Below, piece after piece: positions 1 to 11,364 of a DNA stretch of 64,000 bases. The number at the start of each line of letters is the position of its first letter. Position 1 is the stretch's first letter. The position numbers and the translations under genes are program-made. Source of the DNA: Mactromeris polynyma (taxonomy: Eukaryota > Mollusca > Bivalvia > Venerida > Mactridae); NCBI GenBank assembly GCA_032209605.1, contig JASFXZ010000001.1, forward strand, positions 5,208,001 to 5,272,000, in the 5' to 3' direction. The notes beneath the pieces were generated by a model, which did no database searches, had not been told where the DNA came from, and saw only the letters and a program-made list of their open reading frames with translations.

Positions 1-403
1 TTTCGGGGTAGATATTAGTTGCTAAAGGAACAAGTTTGAACAAGTTGGTACCCCAGCAACGCAGATTGGGTCACGTGATAGCTGATATATAACCCAATTA
101 CTGGTGAAATTGTGCGTTAAACTCAACTCAAGTCACCAAAAGATAATTCGGCCTATGTCAAATATCTTTGTATTGAAAACAAGACCATTTTTAATGTATT
201 TTTATTTGATTAAAGACTCTCATTAAATATATCCTTTGGAATGTTAAAATTTATAGAAAAAGTGAAATATATAAATATATTTACAAATAATTAACATTTT
301 ATAAAATGTGACAACACATAACGCGGGAAGTTCATTCAAACACCGAATGGTACGAACAAGATTGTGTAAATATGAAGAGAGGAAGAACACAAGAAGGAAA
401 TAT

Positions 404-643
404 TGTACGTATGAGGGCTGCTATGGGATTTACAACCTCTGCTGCAAGTGACGTCATTTCAAGAAAACGCAACATGTGATGTCACTATTTGTAAGCAGGA
501 AACACCATTTACTCCATATGGTCACTTCGTTTTCACATTTCCACATAGGGCAAATATTGCTTATGTGTTACGTTTTCTGAAAATGACGTCACTTAAACAA
601 GAGGTTGTAAATCGTACAGCGGCGCTCGTACGAACCAAAAAAT
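404..643. mobile_element. Foldback MITE with inverted arms carrying CRE palindromes
   Basis: The left arm (about 404-475, containing GGATTTACAACCTC and AAGTGACGTCATTT) is the imperfect reverse complement of the right arm (about 565-643, containing AAATGACGTCACTT and GAGGTTGTAAATC). Each arm carries TGACGTCA. About 240 bp, no coding capacity. Confidence 0.6.
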
Positions 644-1153
644 GACGTCCAGGAATTTTGGATTCATCTTGAAAATCTTGGTGTTCAATGTTATATGTTC
701 TTAAAATGCTTCCGTACAACACTGGTAGTTACATATTATCATAAAAAGTATTTTGTTGCAATTAAAAAATACAAATATAACCAAATCTGAAATGGAAAAA
801 CTTTTAAAAAAATTGAAGATGTAACGTGGGCACGTAAAGTTAACTTTAAGTTTTCAAAGTCAAACCTATCCATTTTGAGAAGGAAACAGTTAGTCTTTTT
901 GCTAGCTTAGTTCCATTTGAGTTTTGAAGCGAAAGTTCATGCTAAAACCTGTTCAGGTATTTGAATTATTAACATAACATCTCCTGGCACCAGAATAGTG
1001 TACAACATGTAAAGGGAAAATGTTGTTTAGAAGATGTAACACATATTCCTGGATCATATGGATAATCGTACACGGTTAATAAAAAATTTTTTTATTTTTC
1101 ATTAGCAATAAATCTTAAACAGACTAAACATATGACATTAAAATGACATAAAA

Positions 1154-1549
1154 ATGTCCGCCGAAATTCCAGAAATTGCCCTTAGTAAATATCCCGAGAA
1201 ATTATTAAGAAACATAATAAAGATAATGATTTGTACTAATGTCTATGAACCAGCTTATGAAACGCGCAAATGTAACAATGGAACTGTATTCAGTGCGACT
1301 AGTAACAAATCTCAGCGTATGATTGGTTATGATGAGTTATGCCATGGAAACGACGTTAAGCTTATAACAACGATACGATTGTCAAGGCACAAATTTACAA
1401 CAAATACGTACACACGTACACATCAGTCGCCCATTTATGGGCTGTCCAGAGATTTATCTCAATCTATTTCAACGAAAAGGAATTTTGAATTTTTGAAAAT
1501 AAATGATTGTGATAATGCTAGTTTTATGCTTCAATCATGCAATGTATAG
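1154..1549 (+). CDS. Hypothetical 131-residue ORF, doubtful
   Basis: A single ATG-to-stop frame of 131 codons in intergenic AT-rich DNA. It begins MSAEIPEIALSKYPEKLLRN. No signal peptide, repeat or known motif is visible, no splice context was found, and there is no obvious promoter. The length is somewhat unusual for random sequence here, but composition gives no strong coding signal. It is either a small intronless gene, a decayed fragment or chance. Confidence 0.15.
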   Translation: MSAEIPEIALSKYPEKLLRNIIKIMICTNVYEPAYETRKCNNGTVFSATSNKSQRMIGYDELCHGNDVKLITTIRLSRHKFTTNTYTRTHQSPIYGLSRDLSQSISTKRNFEFLKINDCDNASFMLQSCNV

Positions 1550-1576
1550 GAGATATATTAATCCATTGAAAAATTG

Positions 1577-1756
1577 CAGTAGGACCTCGCTTATTCGACA
1601 ATCTTCTATCCGAATACTAGGTATCATCCGAAATAAATATCAGGTTTCTTGTATCTTCTAAGGCCTATAGAAGAAGATACATTGGGACCTGATATTTATT
1701 TCGGATAATACAAAGTTTTCGGATAAAAGGTTGTCGAATAAACAAGGTCCGACAGT
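1577..1756. mobile_element. MITE family A copy (palindromic form)
   Basis: Ends are CAGTAGGACCTCG and a diverged complement GGTCCGACAGTA. The inner arms (TATCCGAATACTAGGTATC and the TTTATTTCGGATAATAC side) are inverted, so this copy folds into a hairpin of about 80-bp arms. It is the same family as 26040-26207 and 37501-37667. Confidence 0.7.
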
Positions 1757-2935
1757 ATGTGACTCTGTATAATGTTGCTATTAATTCTACGTAGATTTTA
1801 CTAGTATGTGCTTTAGCATCTATCAGATAGTTACGTATTAGCCACATAGTGTTTAGCATTTCTTCAACAGAACTGATTTTCTTTGAGATGAATGCTAGAT
1901 TTTACGATTAATACTTTGTCCAATATTGAAAAACCAGTCAATATTTTGTTGAAATTAATCGCAAGCTGTAATAAATCGGAACTTCTCTGAGAATGCCGAA
2001 GAACGTCACCAAAATGCCGCACACACTGGGGTAGGGATGAGGGAAATCACAGACAATTCACAAACACGCATCACAAGTTACTTGACAAAACTGTATGGCA
2101 CTAAATATACTAGCTGAGTGTAATAAATAATATTATTATCAGACATGATGTTAAAGCGGCAGAACTTTTCCTCATCTTTTCACTGATAGCTGTTCGGTAG
2201 TTCAAACCACCACATCAGCATCTCAATTCACAAAACAACATTCTGTTAGTTTGATATGGACGAGTTTCTGAACCGGAAAGTAGCCTATTTTAAACATCAT
2301 AACGAAAGAAGGAATTTACTGTGACATTATTTAGAAATTCTCACATCTCAGAGAGGACTTTCTACGAACACAGACAAACATGAGGTGTCATTAAACAAAG
2401 CGGTTTTCATACGTGATTCAGAGATTGCCTCATTCACTTGTATTTGCCAAGAGCAAAGTATATTCTGGAAGACAGTTGGGGAGTTGAGTGTCTTATTTCT
2501 TGAAACACATGCCAACTTTTGTGAAATGAAAATAATTTCGTCCGCATTGGTCTCATTCCTTATCAAGTATGCACAATGTTTTTACATACATCACTTAAAT
2601 ACAAAATTAATGCCGCTTTAAACGAGGAAACTATCTGAAGTTTAACAAATCACACCGCAGTTGGTTTAAAATACCTATATACTGTAATTCAGATTCAGAA
2701 TAAATACGCTTTACATATATTACGACTGTTATACAACATATTTATGTGTGCGCAGTAAAATGATTAAACGTAGAAAAAGGCGTACAAATGACGGACATAA
2801 AACAAGGAGTGAAACAAATAATTCTTTAAATGGAAATTGGTATTCAGCGGATGTTCACAGTCGGAATCCCACAATTGGAAACTACGAAAAATATAGCACG
2901 ATTTTTCTAAGAATATTTGATTATTATTTTGGCAT

Positions 2936-4994
2936 TTACGCTTCAACAGTTTCACCTTCGGGAAGTTTTATGATTGGTATTTCATGTACTGACACAGTAG
3001 GTGTAGTCACCTCAGCACTTTTGGAATTCTGGTCTTCCATCATTTTATTTTTATGATCCATTACTGCAGCGTCTATATCTTCTTCATAGTCTTCTTCTTC
3101 TATACTATCTTGAGGAGAAGGTCTGCGCGCGGAGCTCGCGCTGCTGTCGCTCCCAAGGCTCGTGCTTCTCATTTCCGGTGACAAGAATCGACGCGCATCC
3201 TCGAAAGTATAACCACCAGGGTCTGTTAGTTTTCGTTGAAATCTGGTTCTCCTGGTGTCAAGGCCAGCTACACTTCCTCGGTGACCCTCAAACTTTGGAT
3301 CATGTCTCATAAACTCTTGAAATATACTGTTTGTTTTTTCATCAATACTAAAATCACGTGACAAACCTTTCTCGCGAGATTTATGAGATTTGAAGAAGCG
3401 TGAAAATACTGAGAGTTTCGTACTTGGTGTCGTTGGTTCATCAAAACTATCGCCAGAGGGCTGGTCAGACCGCGCCGAGTCTGTTTCATGTTCAAAACAA
3501 GTACTTTCATTTAAGCGAACTACTTGTCTTTCCCTGCTATATTCCCGTCTCCGTTTAGACGCAGTTCTCCCCCTTCGTTTTTCAAAGAGACTTCCACGTC
3601 TAGGGACAGACTCCACTGTTCCCATAGCTTCATATATTTCGCTTCTAGGCGAACTTGGCTTGTCCGCCGTTGGTAATGAAATTTCACTGCCTAGTAATAT
3701 TATTTCATCATCCATGCTTTGAGTTTTCTTACTTCCATTCAGGCCAGGAGGATGTTGAGTTTCTAACGATTTATAACCACTGTCTGCTTTCATTTGTCTC
3801 AGTCTACTTGTCTGACTGTCATTTGTACTGTCAGTATTGTCTGTTGTTGATTCAAAACTTGTAGTAACTTCGTGACGGCTTGATTCTGTAGCATCGCCGT
3901 CAGTGTCCGCCGTCTCTACACTGTCGAAACTGTTTTCAGCGCTAGTTGAACCTCGTTTTTGATATCTCCTCTTCACTAACGTTCTGTAATTGTCTCTCCT
4001 ATTTTCATAGTTAGGATGAAGCAAGTTTGTATCTTCAGGATCTACATGTTGAGGGTCTATATATGTTTTGTGATTGTCTACCACGGGTGGGGTATGAGGA
4101 AAGCCGTTGTGATACTGAGCCGCATGCTCAATGTGATATGTCGGAGATAGCGAGACACCACCCTGGTCTCTGTCTGAAGCTAACTCCTCCGGAGACGCCA
4201 TATCTTCCATTCTTAAAGTGTCGCTACACTCTTCTTCTTCCTCAAATGTTGCACGTAAATTCCAAATTTCTCTAAATTTCTGCGTTCCGTTTATTGTAGT
4301 CTCCGTATCAGCGTCACTTTCGTCAGGAATTATATTCTCAAATTCAAAGTCATCATACATATACAACTTGTCCTCATTTAGCACTTCCAAACTACCCATG
4401 TCATTATAACGAACCTTACACGAAGCCAGACCTTCAACTTCCATTATAGGATCAAAATCGTTATTATACGAAGGTCCCCTGGAGAACTCTGTTATTTTTA
4501 ACACATCATAATCATAGTCTAGTACATCATCGTAACTTTTAACTCTTCGTCTGTGTCTTTCTAGTGGTTGCTCGGAAGGACATGCTATATCCATACTGTA
4601 TGATGTTGGTTTGAGTATTCTGTTGGAGCTTTTCATCCTTGGTGATCGAGAATACAACTGTTTAACTTGTCCATACGGTAACACATCCTTAGGAATAACA
4701 TTCCCTCTATGGTGAATTTCGACATCGACAACTTGCTGAGCATAAGCACCATTAGAAGACGTGGGTGAATCTAGTAAATATATATGTGTGTTTGCCGAAG
4801 TGTTACACTCAACAACCCCTGCATTCGCCAAGTTGTCTAAATGTTCAAAAGATAATCTGAGTTCATCCGCGGAGTCTTTGACATCGTTTATTTGATGTCT
4901 ATCTCCCTGTAATGGCGCACCTACGGAATATTGTCTTGGAACGTTTTTGGAAATACGAATTTTCTTCAAGTAGTGGAAGTCACCCTCGGTATAT
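2936..4994 (-). CDS. Terminal exon: most of the cytoplasmic tail of a long type I membrane protein
   Basis: This is the last coding exon and ends in TAA at 2936-2938. The acceptor is strong (tttatttttacag at 4995-5007); the exon starts with one base that completes an arginine codon from the exon at 6072-6264, then reads YTEGDFHYLKKIRISK. It codes about 685 residues, hydrophilic and apparently disordered, rich in Ser, Thr, Asp, Glu and Arg, with no enzymatic domain I can name. Visible motifs are DSGYKS (3767-3784), which fits a beta-TrCP degron; a basic cluster KRRGRTASKRRR (from 3580 downward) that could be a nuclear localisation signal; SRFFKSHKSREK; many SP/TP sites; and an acidic stretch EEEDYEEDID near the end. 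The length and evenly open frame leave little doubt that it is coding. The role, probably signalling or scaffolding below the membrane, is inference. The family is not recognised. Confidence 0.9.
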
Positions 4995-5289
4995 CTGTAA
5001 AAATAAAGTAAATCATGGAAATCAAGTTCTTAAAAACGAATATTCTTCATGAATATAACAATTTTTATTGTCCCAGTTTAATAGAGAATTGGTATTAATT
5101 GGTATTATGTGATTAATCTTAAAATTTAGGTCGCCTTGAGTTATAATAAACATTTAATGTTGCGTTTTAAATTTTGAAGCAATCTAAGTATATGTGTATT
5201 GATAATATTCTGAAGCGAAAGTCTGTATTCGAGTTACGTCCAAAATGAACACATGGTTTGAGTACTAAACAGTCTGCCACTATGATGGA

Positions 5290-5480
5290 TACATTTACTC
5301 TAGATGTGCTAGTTTTAGAAACATGTTCACATTTACTAAATAATGTAACCAACCAATTTTCTGTTGTGAGACGTAGTTTTAAATCGGAAAACAGTTTATA
5401 TAAATTTATAAACATTTATTCTAGATGTGCTATTGTATAGAAACATGTTCACTTTTACAAAATAATTTCTGTTGTGAGAA
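5290..5480. repeat. Diverged tandem duplication in the last intron
   Basis: TCTAGATGTGCTA followed by AGAAACATGTTCAC and TTCTGTTGTGAGA occurs twice, about 123 bp apart (from 5291 and from 5422). It is a two-copy duplication with indels, without coding role. Confidence 0.55.
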
Positions 5481-6071
5481 GTATACAGATATAAAAATTC
5501 ATAAACAATTAAAATTCTTCAATCATCTTGTATTCCATTAAGCATAACACCGGTATCAACACATTTAGCGCAATGAGGAAGGCATAACAACAAAGGGATG
5601 TAAACTTACGAAACTCTTCGGAAATTTCCGTTAAGTTTGACGGAAACTGCCGAGGTATACCGGAAAGGATGTAAAACTGCTGAACAAGAAACATGCGGCG
5701 AAACCAAACTGACATGTAATACAAACAATCTTTTGGTTAATTAGTGTTGTTTCAAACGTGCAATTATTATAATTTAATAAAATTTGGTACATTTTTGTGC
5801 AATTTGAATGTGTACACAGAGAGAAAACTTGAATACAAGTTAGAGGAAACAAACATTGTGCGTAAATTTAAAATCAAATCGATGTTATAGTGAAGAGATA
5901 GATATGTATGGTTTTTGTTGTATTAATAAATATCAACGTATTTGTCCAGAAGGAGCCACGTCTACAAAGCAAACATAGTCACTGACAAGAGATAGGAACA
6001 TGGAAGGATTAACACAGTTGTGGAACAGAAGGGTTTAGGGACAATGACCATTTTCAGCAGTTTTTTCAAAC

Positions 6072-6264
6072 CTTCGTCCTTGACGCAAATATCCTGATGG
6101 CGTTGATTGGAGATTGTCAAGTTGGAATGATACTCGCCTTCCGGTCACATCCGTATCTGTTGTAGTGGCTTCCGGTTCGGTTGGTCGTTCTTGTGTTTCT
6201 TCTAATCCTGGGTATTCGTTTTCGGCGTAAGTGTTTAATTCCAGATTTGTTTCGCAAAACGATG
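6072..6264 (-). CDS. Tail exon of the minus-strand membrane protein
   Basis: The exon is 193 nt (2+189+2). The acceptor is a good pyrimidine tract, gatgttttttccag, and the exon opens with CA, completing an Ala codon begun in exon 6739-6809. It reads SFCETNLELNTYAENEYPG at the start and RRVSFQLDNLQSTPSGYLR near the end. The donor is CGAAG followed by GTTTGA, which is weak at intron position 3. However, the phase (two bases left over) joins exactly to the terminal exon to give LRQGRRYTEGDF. It is hydrophilic and acidic, consistent with a cytosolic segment. RRVSF fits a basophilic kinase site (R-R-x-S). No domain is recognised. Confidence rests on phase agreement at both ends and on the strong acceptor. 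Confidence 0.85.
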
Positions 6265-6738
6265 CTGGAAAAAACATCCCTTTGTAAACATTGCAATACA
6301 ACAGAACATGTTTGCCCATCATGTAAGCTTAGCAGGTAAAATACAAAACAACGTCCAATGTGGAGGTAGTGAGTTCGAACCTCGTGCAAAACATTTAACT
6401 AATCATGAAGCACTTGAAGCATAACGTCCTCCACGTATGATGTACAGCGTGCAGTTGCTAATTGCTTGCAACAGAAAAGTTCTGGACGAGCAACAACATT
6501 GAGGCTGGTGTATCGCCGTATTTAGCTAAGTAAGCAAAGAGCGCTGAAAAACATGGCGTCAAACAATTTTTTATAAGAAATTTTAACTACATTTTGGATA
6601 AAAAACGACATTGGTTAAGTTTGATGTTTATCAGTTCCTAAAATGCTGAATTCCACTTTCGTTTTTTTATAGTTTTGTTTCTTCTGCTTGTGCGTTTTGT
6701 TTGTTCTGTTATTTTAGTGTTAGTTGCCTCGTACTTAC

Positions 6739-6809
6739 CTTTTTCGAAGTCTGATTTTAATCTTGTGGTTTCGTTAACTTCTTCAACCGCTGCTATTTTC
6801 TCATTACTT
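6739..6809 (-). CDS. Short tail exon of the minus-strand membrane protein
   Basis: The exon is 71 nt (1+69+1). It has near-ideal splice sites: acceptor aagctttgtttcag and donor AAAAAG followed by GTAAGTACG. It codes SNEKIAAVEEVNETTRL and then KSDFEK, a charged, probably helical segment in the juxtamembrane-distal tail. The starting phase matches a two-base overhang from the exon ending at 7254 (or 7239), and the ending phase matches the two-base start of exon 6072-6264. The exon is too short to be found by ORF length alone; it was found from its splice sites. Confidence 0.85.
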
Positions 6810-7253
6810 CTGAAACAAAGCTTATGGTTAAGAACGTCAACCAATCAGAGAACTGATTGGGGGCGGCACGTATCGGTCACGTGACTAAGATATTATTCAT
6901 TAAATACTCTTTAATACATGTACTATTAAACTTTACAATACTATGAATAGTTTTATCATCACTAAATTGTTAATTGTAATAAGATACTTATAGGTAAATA
7001 ATTTGTACACACTACTTTAAACAAAAAATTCGGTGGTTGTGTTTAGAATGCGTTTAGGTGATCATTAACTCACGGACATATAAACCAATTTGTTAATATG
7101 TCCGTGATTAACTTTAAAAACAATTAGAATATAAATCATATTCATTGATCAAGTATTAGGTTCGAGTTGTGTTTTCCTTTGTCCGTATTTATCATTCTAT
7201 AAGTGTATATGATGTAATCAACTCTGCAAAATACGAACCTAGCATCTAGAAAC

Positions 7254-7388
7254 CTTCTGGGACGGATAGGTATGCCATCCATTGACCCAGTACTGGGCTC
7301 GGAAAACATGTCCGAATTAATGGTTTCATATCGCTGAAACGGTTTAAATCGTCTGTCAGAGGAACGCTCGCAATCTGTACCTTGATCT
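7254..7388 (-). CDS. Juxtamembrane tail exon with two candidate donors
   Basis: The exon is 135 nt (1+132+2). The acceptor is ggattctttcttcag, and the exon starts with A, completing an Arg codon from the TM exon. It reads RDQGTDCERSSDRRFKPFQR, then continues through SMDGIPIRPRR. The first in-phase donor is AGAAG|GTTTCT at 7253/7252. A second donor 15 nt downstream, GCTAG|GTTCGT at 7238/7237, would extend the exon to 7239 and add five residues (FLDAR) in the same phase. Neither donor is canonical at intron position 3. The chosen end is therefore uncertain by 15 nt, while the exon itself is well supported by phase at both ends. Confidence 0.8.
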
Positions 7389-7751
7389 CTGAAGAAAGAA
7401 TCCTGGTTATTAAACAATGACTGACTATTTTACTTCAATACTACACATATATATGTTAATTATGAATATTCGTCGATCTCCGACGAACTCCGTAAATTCT
7501 ATTTCAGCGTAGATCACCAAGACGTTCCGATTACTTATTTTAGTCAATTTCAATATGGCTGCGCACACAACCGCAACTCCTACACGGCAACATTCTTTGG
7601 TTGATCGGTGTTGTTTGTGTGGCGTTAAAAACAGTATAAATAGAAACTCAGAATAAACGAAGAACGACAAACACGGTTTTGTAAGGAGAAAGTTCATTGG
7701 ACCACAAACGAGCACCTGGTTACGCATTTCTATTTTTAGAGAGGTTATATG

Positions 7752-8034
7752 AACGTGACCTCTGTAGCGGATCTGTGGTCCAGTGGTAACGCGCTTGACT
7801 AGTAACCCAGGGATCGCAGGTTCGATTCCCCGCTCCATCACTGACAGTACTAACAGTCTTTCGGACGAGACTTGAAAAACCGAGGTCCCGTGTATGATGC
7901 TTTACATCGAGCACGTATCATGCACTATCCTCCAAAAATCTAAAATGACTAAACATTCTTCCGGAGGCGCCGCCCATATGGGAAACCGGTTGCGCCGATA
8001 AATAAACGCAAATACAAATACAAACGTGACCTCT
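7752..8034 (+). mobile_element. tRNA-derived SINE with 12-bp target-site duplication
   Basis: The body (7764-8022) starts with a tRNA-like head: an A-box-like TGTGGTCCAGTGG, an anticodon-loop-like CTAGTAA as in tRNA-Thr(AGT), and the B box GGTTCGATTCC. A non-tRNA middle and an A-rich tail (AATACAAATACAAA) follow. Identical 12-bp direct repeats AACGTGACCTCT flank it at 7752-7763 and 8023-8034, the mark of retroposition. Confidence 0.85.
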
Positions 8035-9001
8035 TACGGAGTGTAGTCAGATCCTAACAGCGGAAAGTAATGGAGCTTAAGTTAAGGAGTGATTTCAATG
8101 AGAGGTGTGGTAAACTGTATAGCTGCTAATGCTGCACTATTCGGGCCTTATGCAGAATATGTAAATACAATTGAAACTTGAAACTTGGTGTTAATCACCC
8201 ATTTACCGAATTCCGCGGCTGTTTTAATGACTTGTAATTACCTCATATCAAATTGAAAATGCAGAAAATGTCTGCGTAAATGAAATTCCTTTCCACAGTA
8301 ATTGGATACGCTGATTAACGAACTACATGTATGACGTCATAGGTTCAGGAAAATGTTTGCACTTTTCAGTTTAATTAACTTTTAATGGACTGCGCAGTGA
8401 TACATTTGTGCTTTAATTGTGGGAAAATATTTCAGTTTTTCGTTTCAGACGACCGCGGCTTCTACGGAGAAGTACGAGATTTAGCATAGATATTTAGTTC
8501 TATATATAGAACGACTGAGTGTGGTAAAAACCGGTTTACTTTTAATTGAAATTATACGTATGTATGGAAATTAGTGATGCGATTGTAGTCAATATTTTGT
8601 ACAGTTTCTTCAAACATTCGAAAAAAACGACCGATAGGGCATACAAAACGTACAAAAATAACAATAATTGGAGAAAGTATTAATATAAGCGACAAGTAAA
8701 TCAGAACTTAAAAAGTTTAATAAAAAATGAGGATGATATATTAAGTTTTTTTATTTTTTTTTATTTTTATGTAGAACGAATATTGAATTAGTTCAAAATT
8801 GAACGATCTGTACATATGTTGAGATACGTTATTCTGATTGTTACCGTATTAGAAGGCATTAAATAAAAAAAAATGTTCTTAAATACGCTTAAAACTAATT
8901 ATGCTGATTTTGTTGAGATGCCAACTTCTATTATCTTTAATGTACAGTTTTGTAGTTTTGCGGCTGTGAACATTTAGTTCTGAATCATTATATAAAGATA
9001 T

Positions 9002-9182
9002 CGGCGGACCTCATTTATTCTACAACCTTCTATCCGAATACTTGGTTTCATACGAAATAAATATTAGGTCCCGATGTGTCTACTTAGACACGTCGAATTG
9101 AAATGGGCTATTCGAAACAATGTATTATTCGAAATTAAATTTCGAAGCCGATGGATTCCACTGAACAAGGTTCGGCTGTATT
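9002..9182. mobile_element. MITE family A, diverged copy
   Basis: Contains the family signatures TTCTATCCGAATACTTGG, TATTCGAAACAATGTATTA and the terminal CAAGGTTCGGCTGTA, with both ends degraded relative to CAGTCGGACCTCG. Confidence 0.65.
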
Positions 9183-9331
9183 TGCAAATGATAAGTCGAT
9201 CGCATTGTAAGAGTTATGTGTATTGTGTAATACAATTATTTGAATTGTGTGAGATTCGGCGGGAAATTACGGCATCCAGGACGCTATGGCAACTATGGAA
9301 ACTTGTCATGTTCTTAGTGTGTACATTCAAT

Positions 9332-9415
9332 TAAAGAATGACATTGTTGATTTCTATGATCAGCACGGAGTATAACTAATGCTGATCATAGAAATCATTA
9401 ATGGCATTCTTAAAT
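9332..9415. repeat. Hairpin with about 32-bp arms
   Basis: AAGAATGACATTGTTGATTT then CTATGATCAGCA is mirrored by TGCTGATCATAGAAATCATT then AATGGCATTCTT across a loop of about 14 nt. A small foldback element or MITE remnant. Confidence 0.6.
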
Positions 9416-10689
9416 TAGTGTTTGTTTGCTTGAGGTATCTACCCATCGCCATATGCCCCGACCTAAACTTGCTAGACTCTAGGGTGCATCGGAGCATGAT
9501 TTTTTCGCGGACAAAAAAATAGGAAAAAGACATCTCGACCTCTCCACATCCCCACAACTTGTGAGCAGAGAAACGGCACTAACAAACATTCCTATGTCAT
9601 AATAAAATAAAATGAGGCCTTCTTTGATTCTGACTACGTCATACGGTAGAATGTTGTTTAATATTATCGCAAACTGTACGTATAATTTTCAGATATACAA
9701 CATAATTATCTAACAATCTTAAACTATGCTTATTGTAATTCCAATTCAAGTTGAGAGATGCAAGCACACAAGTCTCATACTGCTAGGCGACGTCTATTTA
9801 CAGAAAGTTTCGGATTGAATTTAAACGATGCAATTATTATAATGAAAATAGTTGATGGCCGCGTTTTGATCAATAGACATAAAATATTGAAGAAAATCTA
9901 AGCTGATAACATCAGAACATGTTCATTTATAAATAAATTGAACTGCAGTGTTGCAAATTATGCGATTTACTTAAAGCCGGACATTATCGCCGTATGGTGA
10001 TGTAATGAAGAATAAAGGTTATCACTTTGACAATACCATGCAATGACCCATGGCATCAAACCAACGCTCAAATTACTGTAAATCCCAAATCCGGAAACTC
10101 GCAAATTCAAAATTCTTGCGAAAATATGCTTGTCGCGAATAAAATCATGCCTTAACGAATTTGGTGTATATCCAAAAGTGTGTATACACTGTTATGTATA
10201 ATAAGCGATGTGAGTGTTTGTAGCGATTTGATTTGTAAATAGATATTCAAACAACACAAACTATTTCCGTCAATCTGAACTTCGCGACGAAGGAAAGACG
10301 CGAATTTATCCTTTCGCTAAATACTTCTGGGCAAGACTTTCGCGAAAATATCATGTCGGGAAAAGAAAGTGATTTACTGTACTGAAGTGTTTGCTGAGGA
10401 GAAAGCATTCACCAAAATGCACAAATAATGCCGTGGATCTGTGGACAATAGTATCTGATAAACGAAAGGTGGTAGATATTTGGAAGAAGACCCCTATGTC
10501 GGTCAAAGAAAGGGTTTACGAAAGTTATGTTGACATAAATACAACACTAAGAGACTCAATATTTGCTTCTACATTGTGGTTTCTGCGCATCCGTACTAAC
10601 ATGGCTTTGCTATGTGCACATCAGTGTTGTGTTAACCAATCACATCTTACGTTAACCACTAAACCAACTTCTCTTCAACTGAACAACGT

Positions 10690-10905
10690 TTGTAACCTTG
10701 ACGCGGATTGGTTATCCTTTCGATATGGGGTACGTTACCTTACCGAAATACACTGAATTTCGGTGAATTTACCGAAATCCTTTTTTGGAGCTGGAGTGAC
10801 CAGCAATCGTAACTTCTCGGAAACTTTTTATGATGCACAACAAATCCTAACATTCAAATTGCGCCGACCATCTTTTTTTAAGATATTTCTTGTTACAAAT
10901 ATCCA
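10690..10905 (+). repeat. Interspersed repeat J, copy 1
   Basis: Shares GGTGAATTTACCGAAAT-like sequence, the CCAGCAATCG segment, AATTGCGCCGACCATCTTT and AAGATATTTCTTGTT with inverted copies at 40725-40920 and 52165-52335. Short pieces sit at 15655-15695 and 22298-22335. Confidence 0.65.
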
Positions 10906-11364
10906 TAAACCATTTGACGATGGCTTATCTAATATTCATGAAGGCAATTGACAATAACAAAAACGTGCTGTAAAGTTCAGGTTGAATTTCACAGATGTGT
11001 TCCTTTACTGTCTTCTACAAAGAATAATATCAAAGAATCAATGTTCATTTGTTTGCAGAACCCATGTGGAAAACGGCTTGGAAAACCATATCTGTGTTTA
11101 TGAAATTAATTCCTAAAGACGAGTATTTGACATTTGGATACATGACATCTATTTTACCTATCGATTTCGTCTTTCCAACAAAGTATGGTATATATACTGT
11201 GAGGAGCAATGTTTTTGTAAAAGCATCGTCTGAAATGTTTTACTGTTCTGAAATTCTGTGAACGCATCGTGGCAAAAAATATGAAAGTTTTGTCGGGATG
11301 TTAAGTCTCTTCTGAAATTGCTCAAAGAAAATTCGAGAAACAGAATATAAATATAAATAGTTAC

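Larger units (their letters stand above)
1..2935. other. Intergenic region 3' of the minus gene
   Basis: AT-rich sequence downstream of the stop at 2936. It holds the foldback element at 404-643 and a MITE at 1577-1756, and otherwise no feature I can support beyond the doubtful ORF at 1154. No clear AATAAA was seen on the minus strand shortly after the stop, so the 3' UTR end is not placed. Confidence 0.6.
8035..11364. other. Intron of the minus gene (part): no gene seen
   Basis: About 3.3 kb of AT-rich intron before the TM exon. It holds a MITE A copy (9002-9182), a hairpin (9332-9415) and one copy of interspersed repeat J (about 10690-10905). Nothing else could be supported; ORFs such as 10391-10756 overlap repeats and look non-coding. 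Confidence 0.55.

Noticed and set aside
5610..5679. 70-nt exon-like segment on the minus strand with good acceptor (gtttcttgttcag) and donor (TTTC followed by GTAAGT)
   Set aside because: Inserting it between 6072 and 4994 breaks the frame in every phase (70 is not a multiple of three and the required frame meets TAA). Could be a decoy or frameshifting alternative exon, but not part of the main chain.
7764..7840. Functional tRNA-Thr gene
   Set aside because: A and B boxes are present but stems do not pair properly and a SINE body with target duplication follows.
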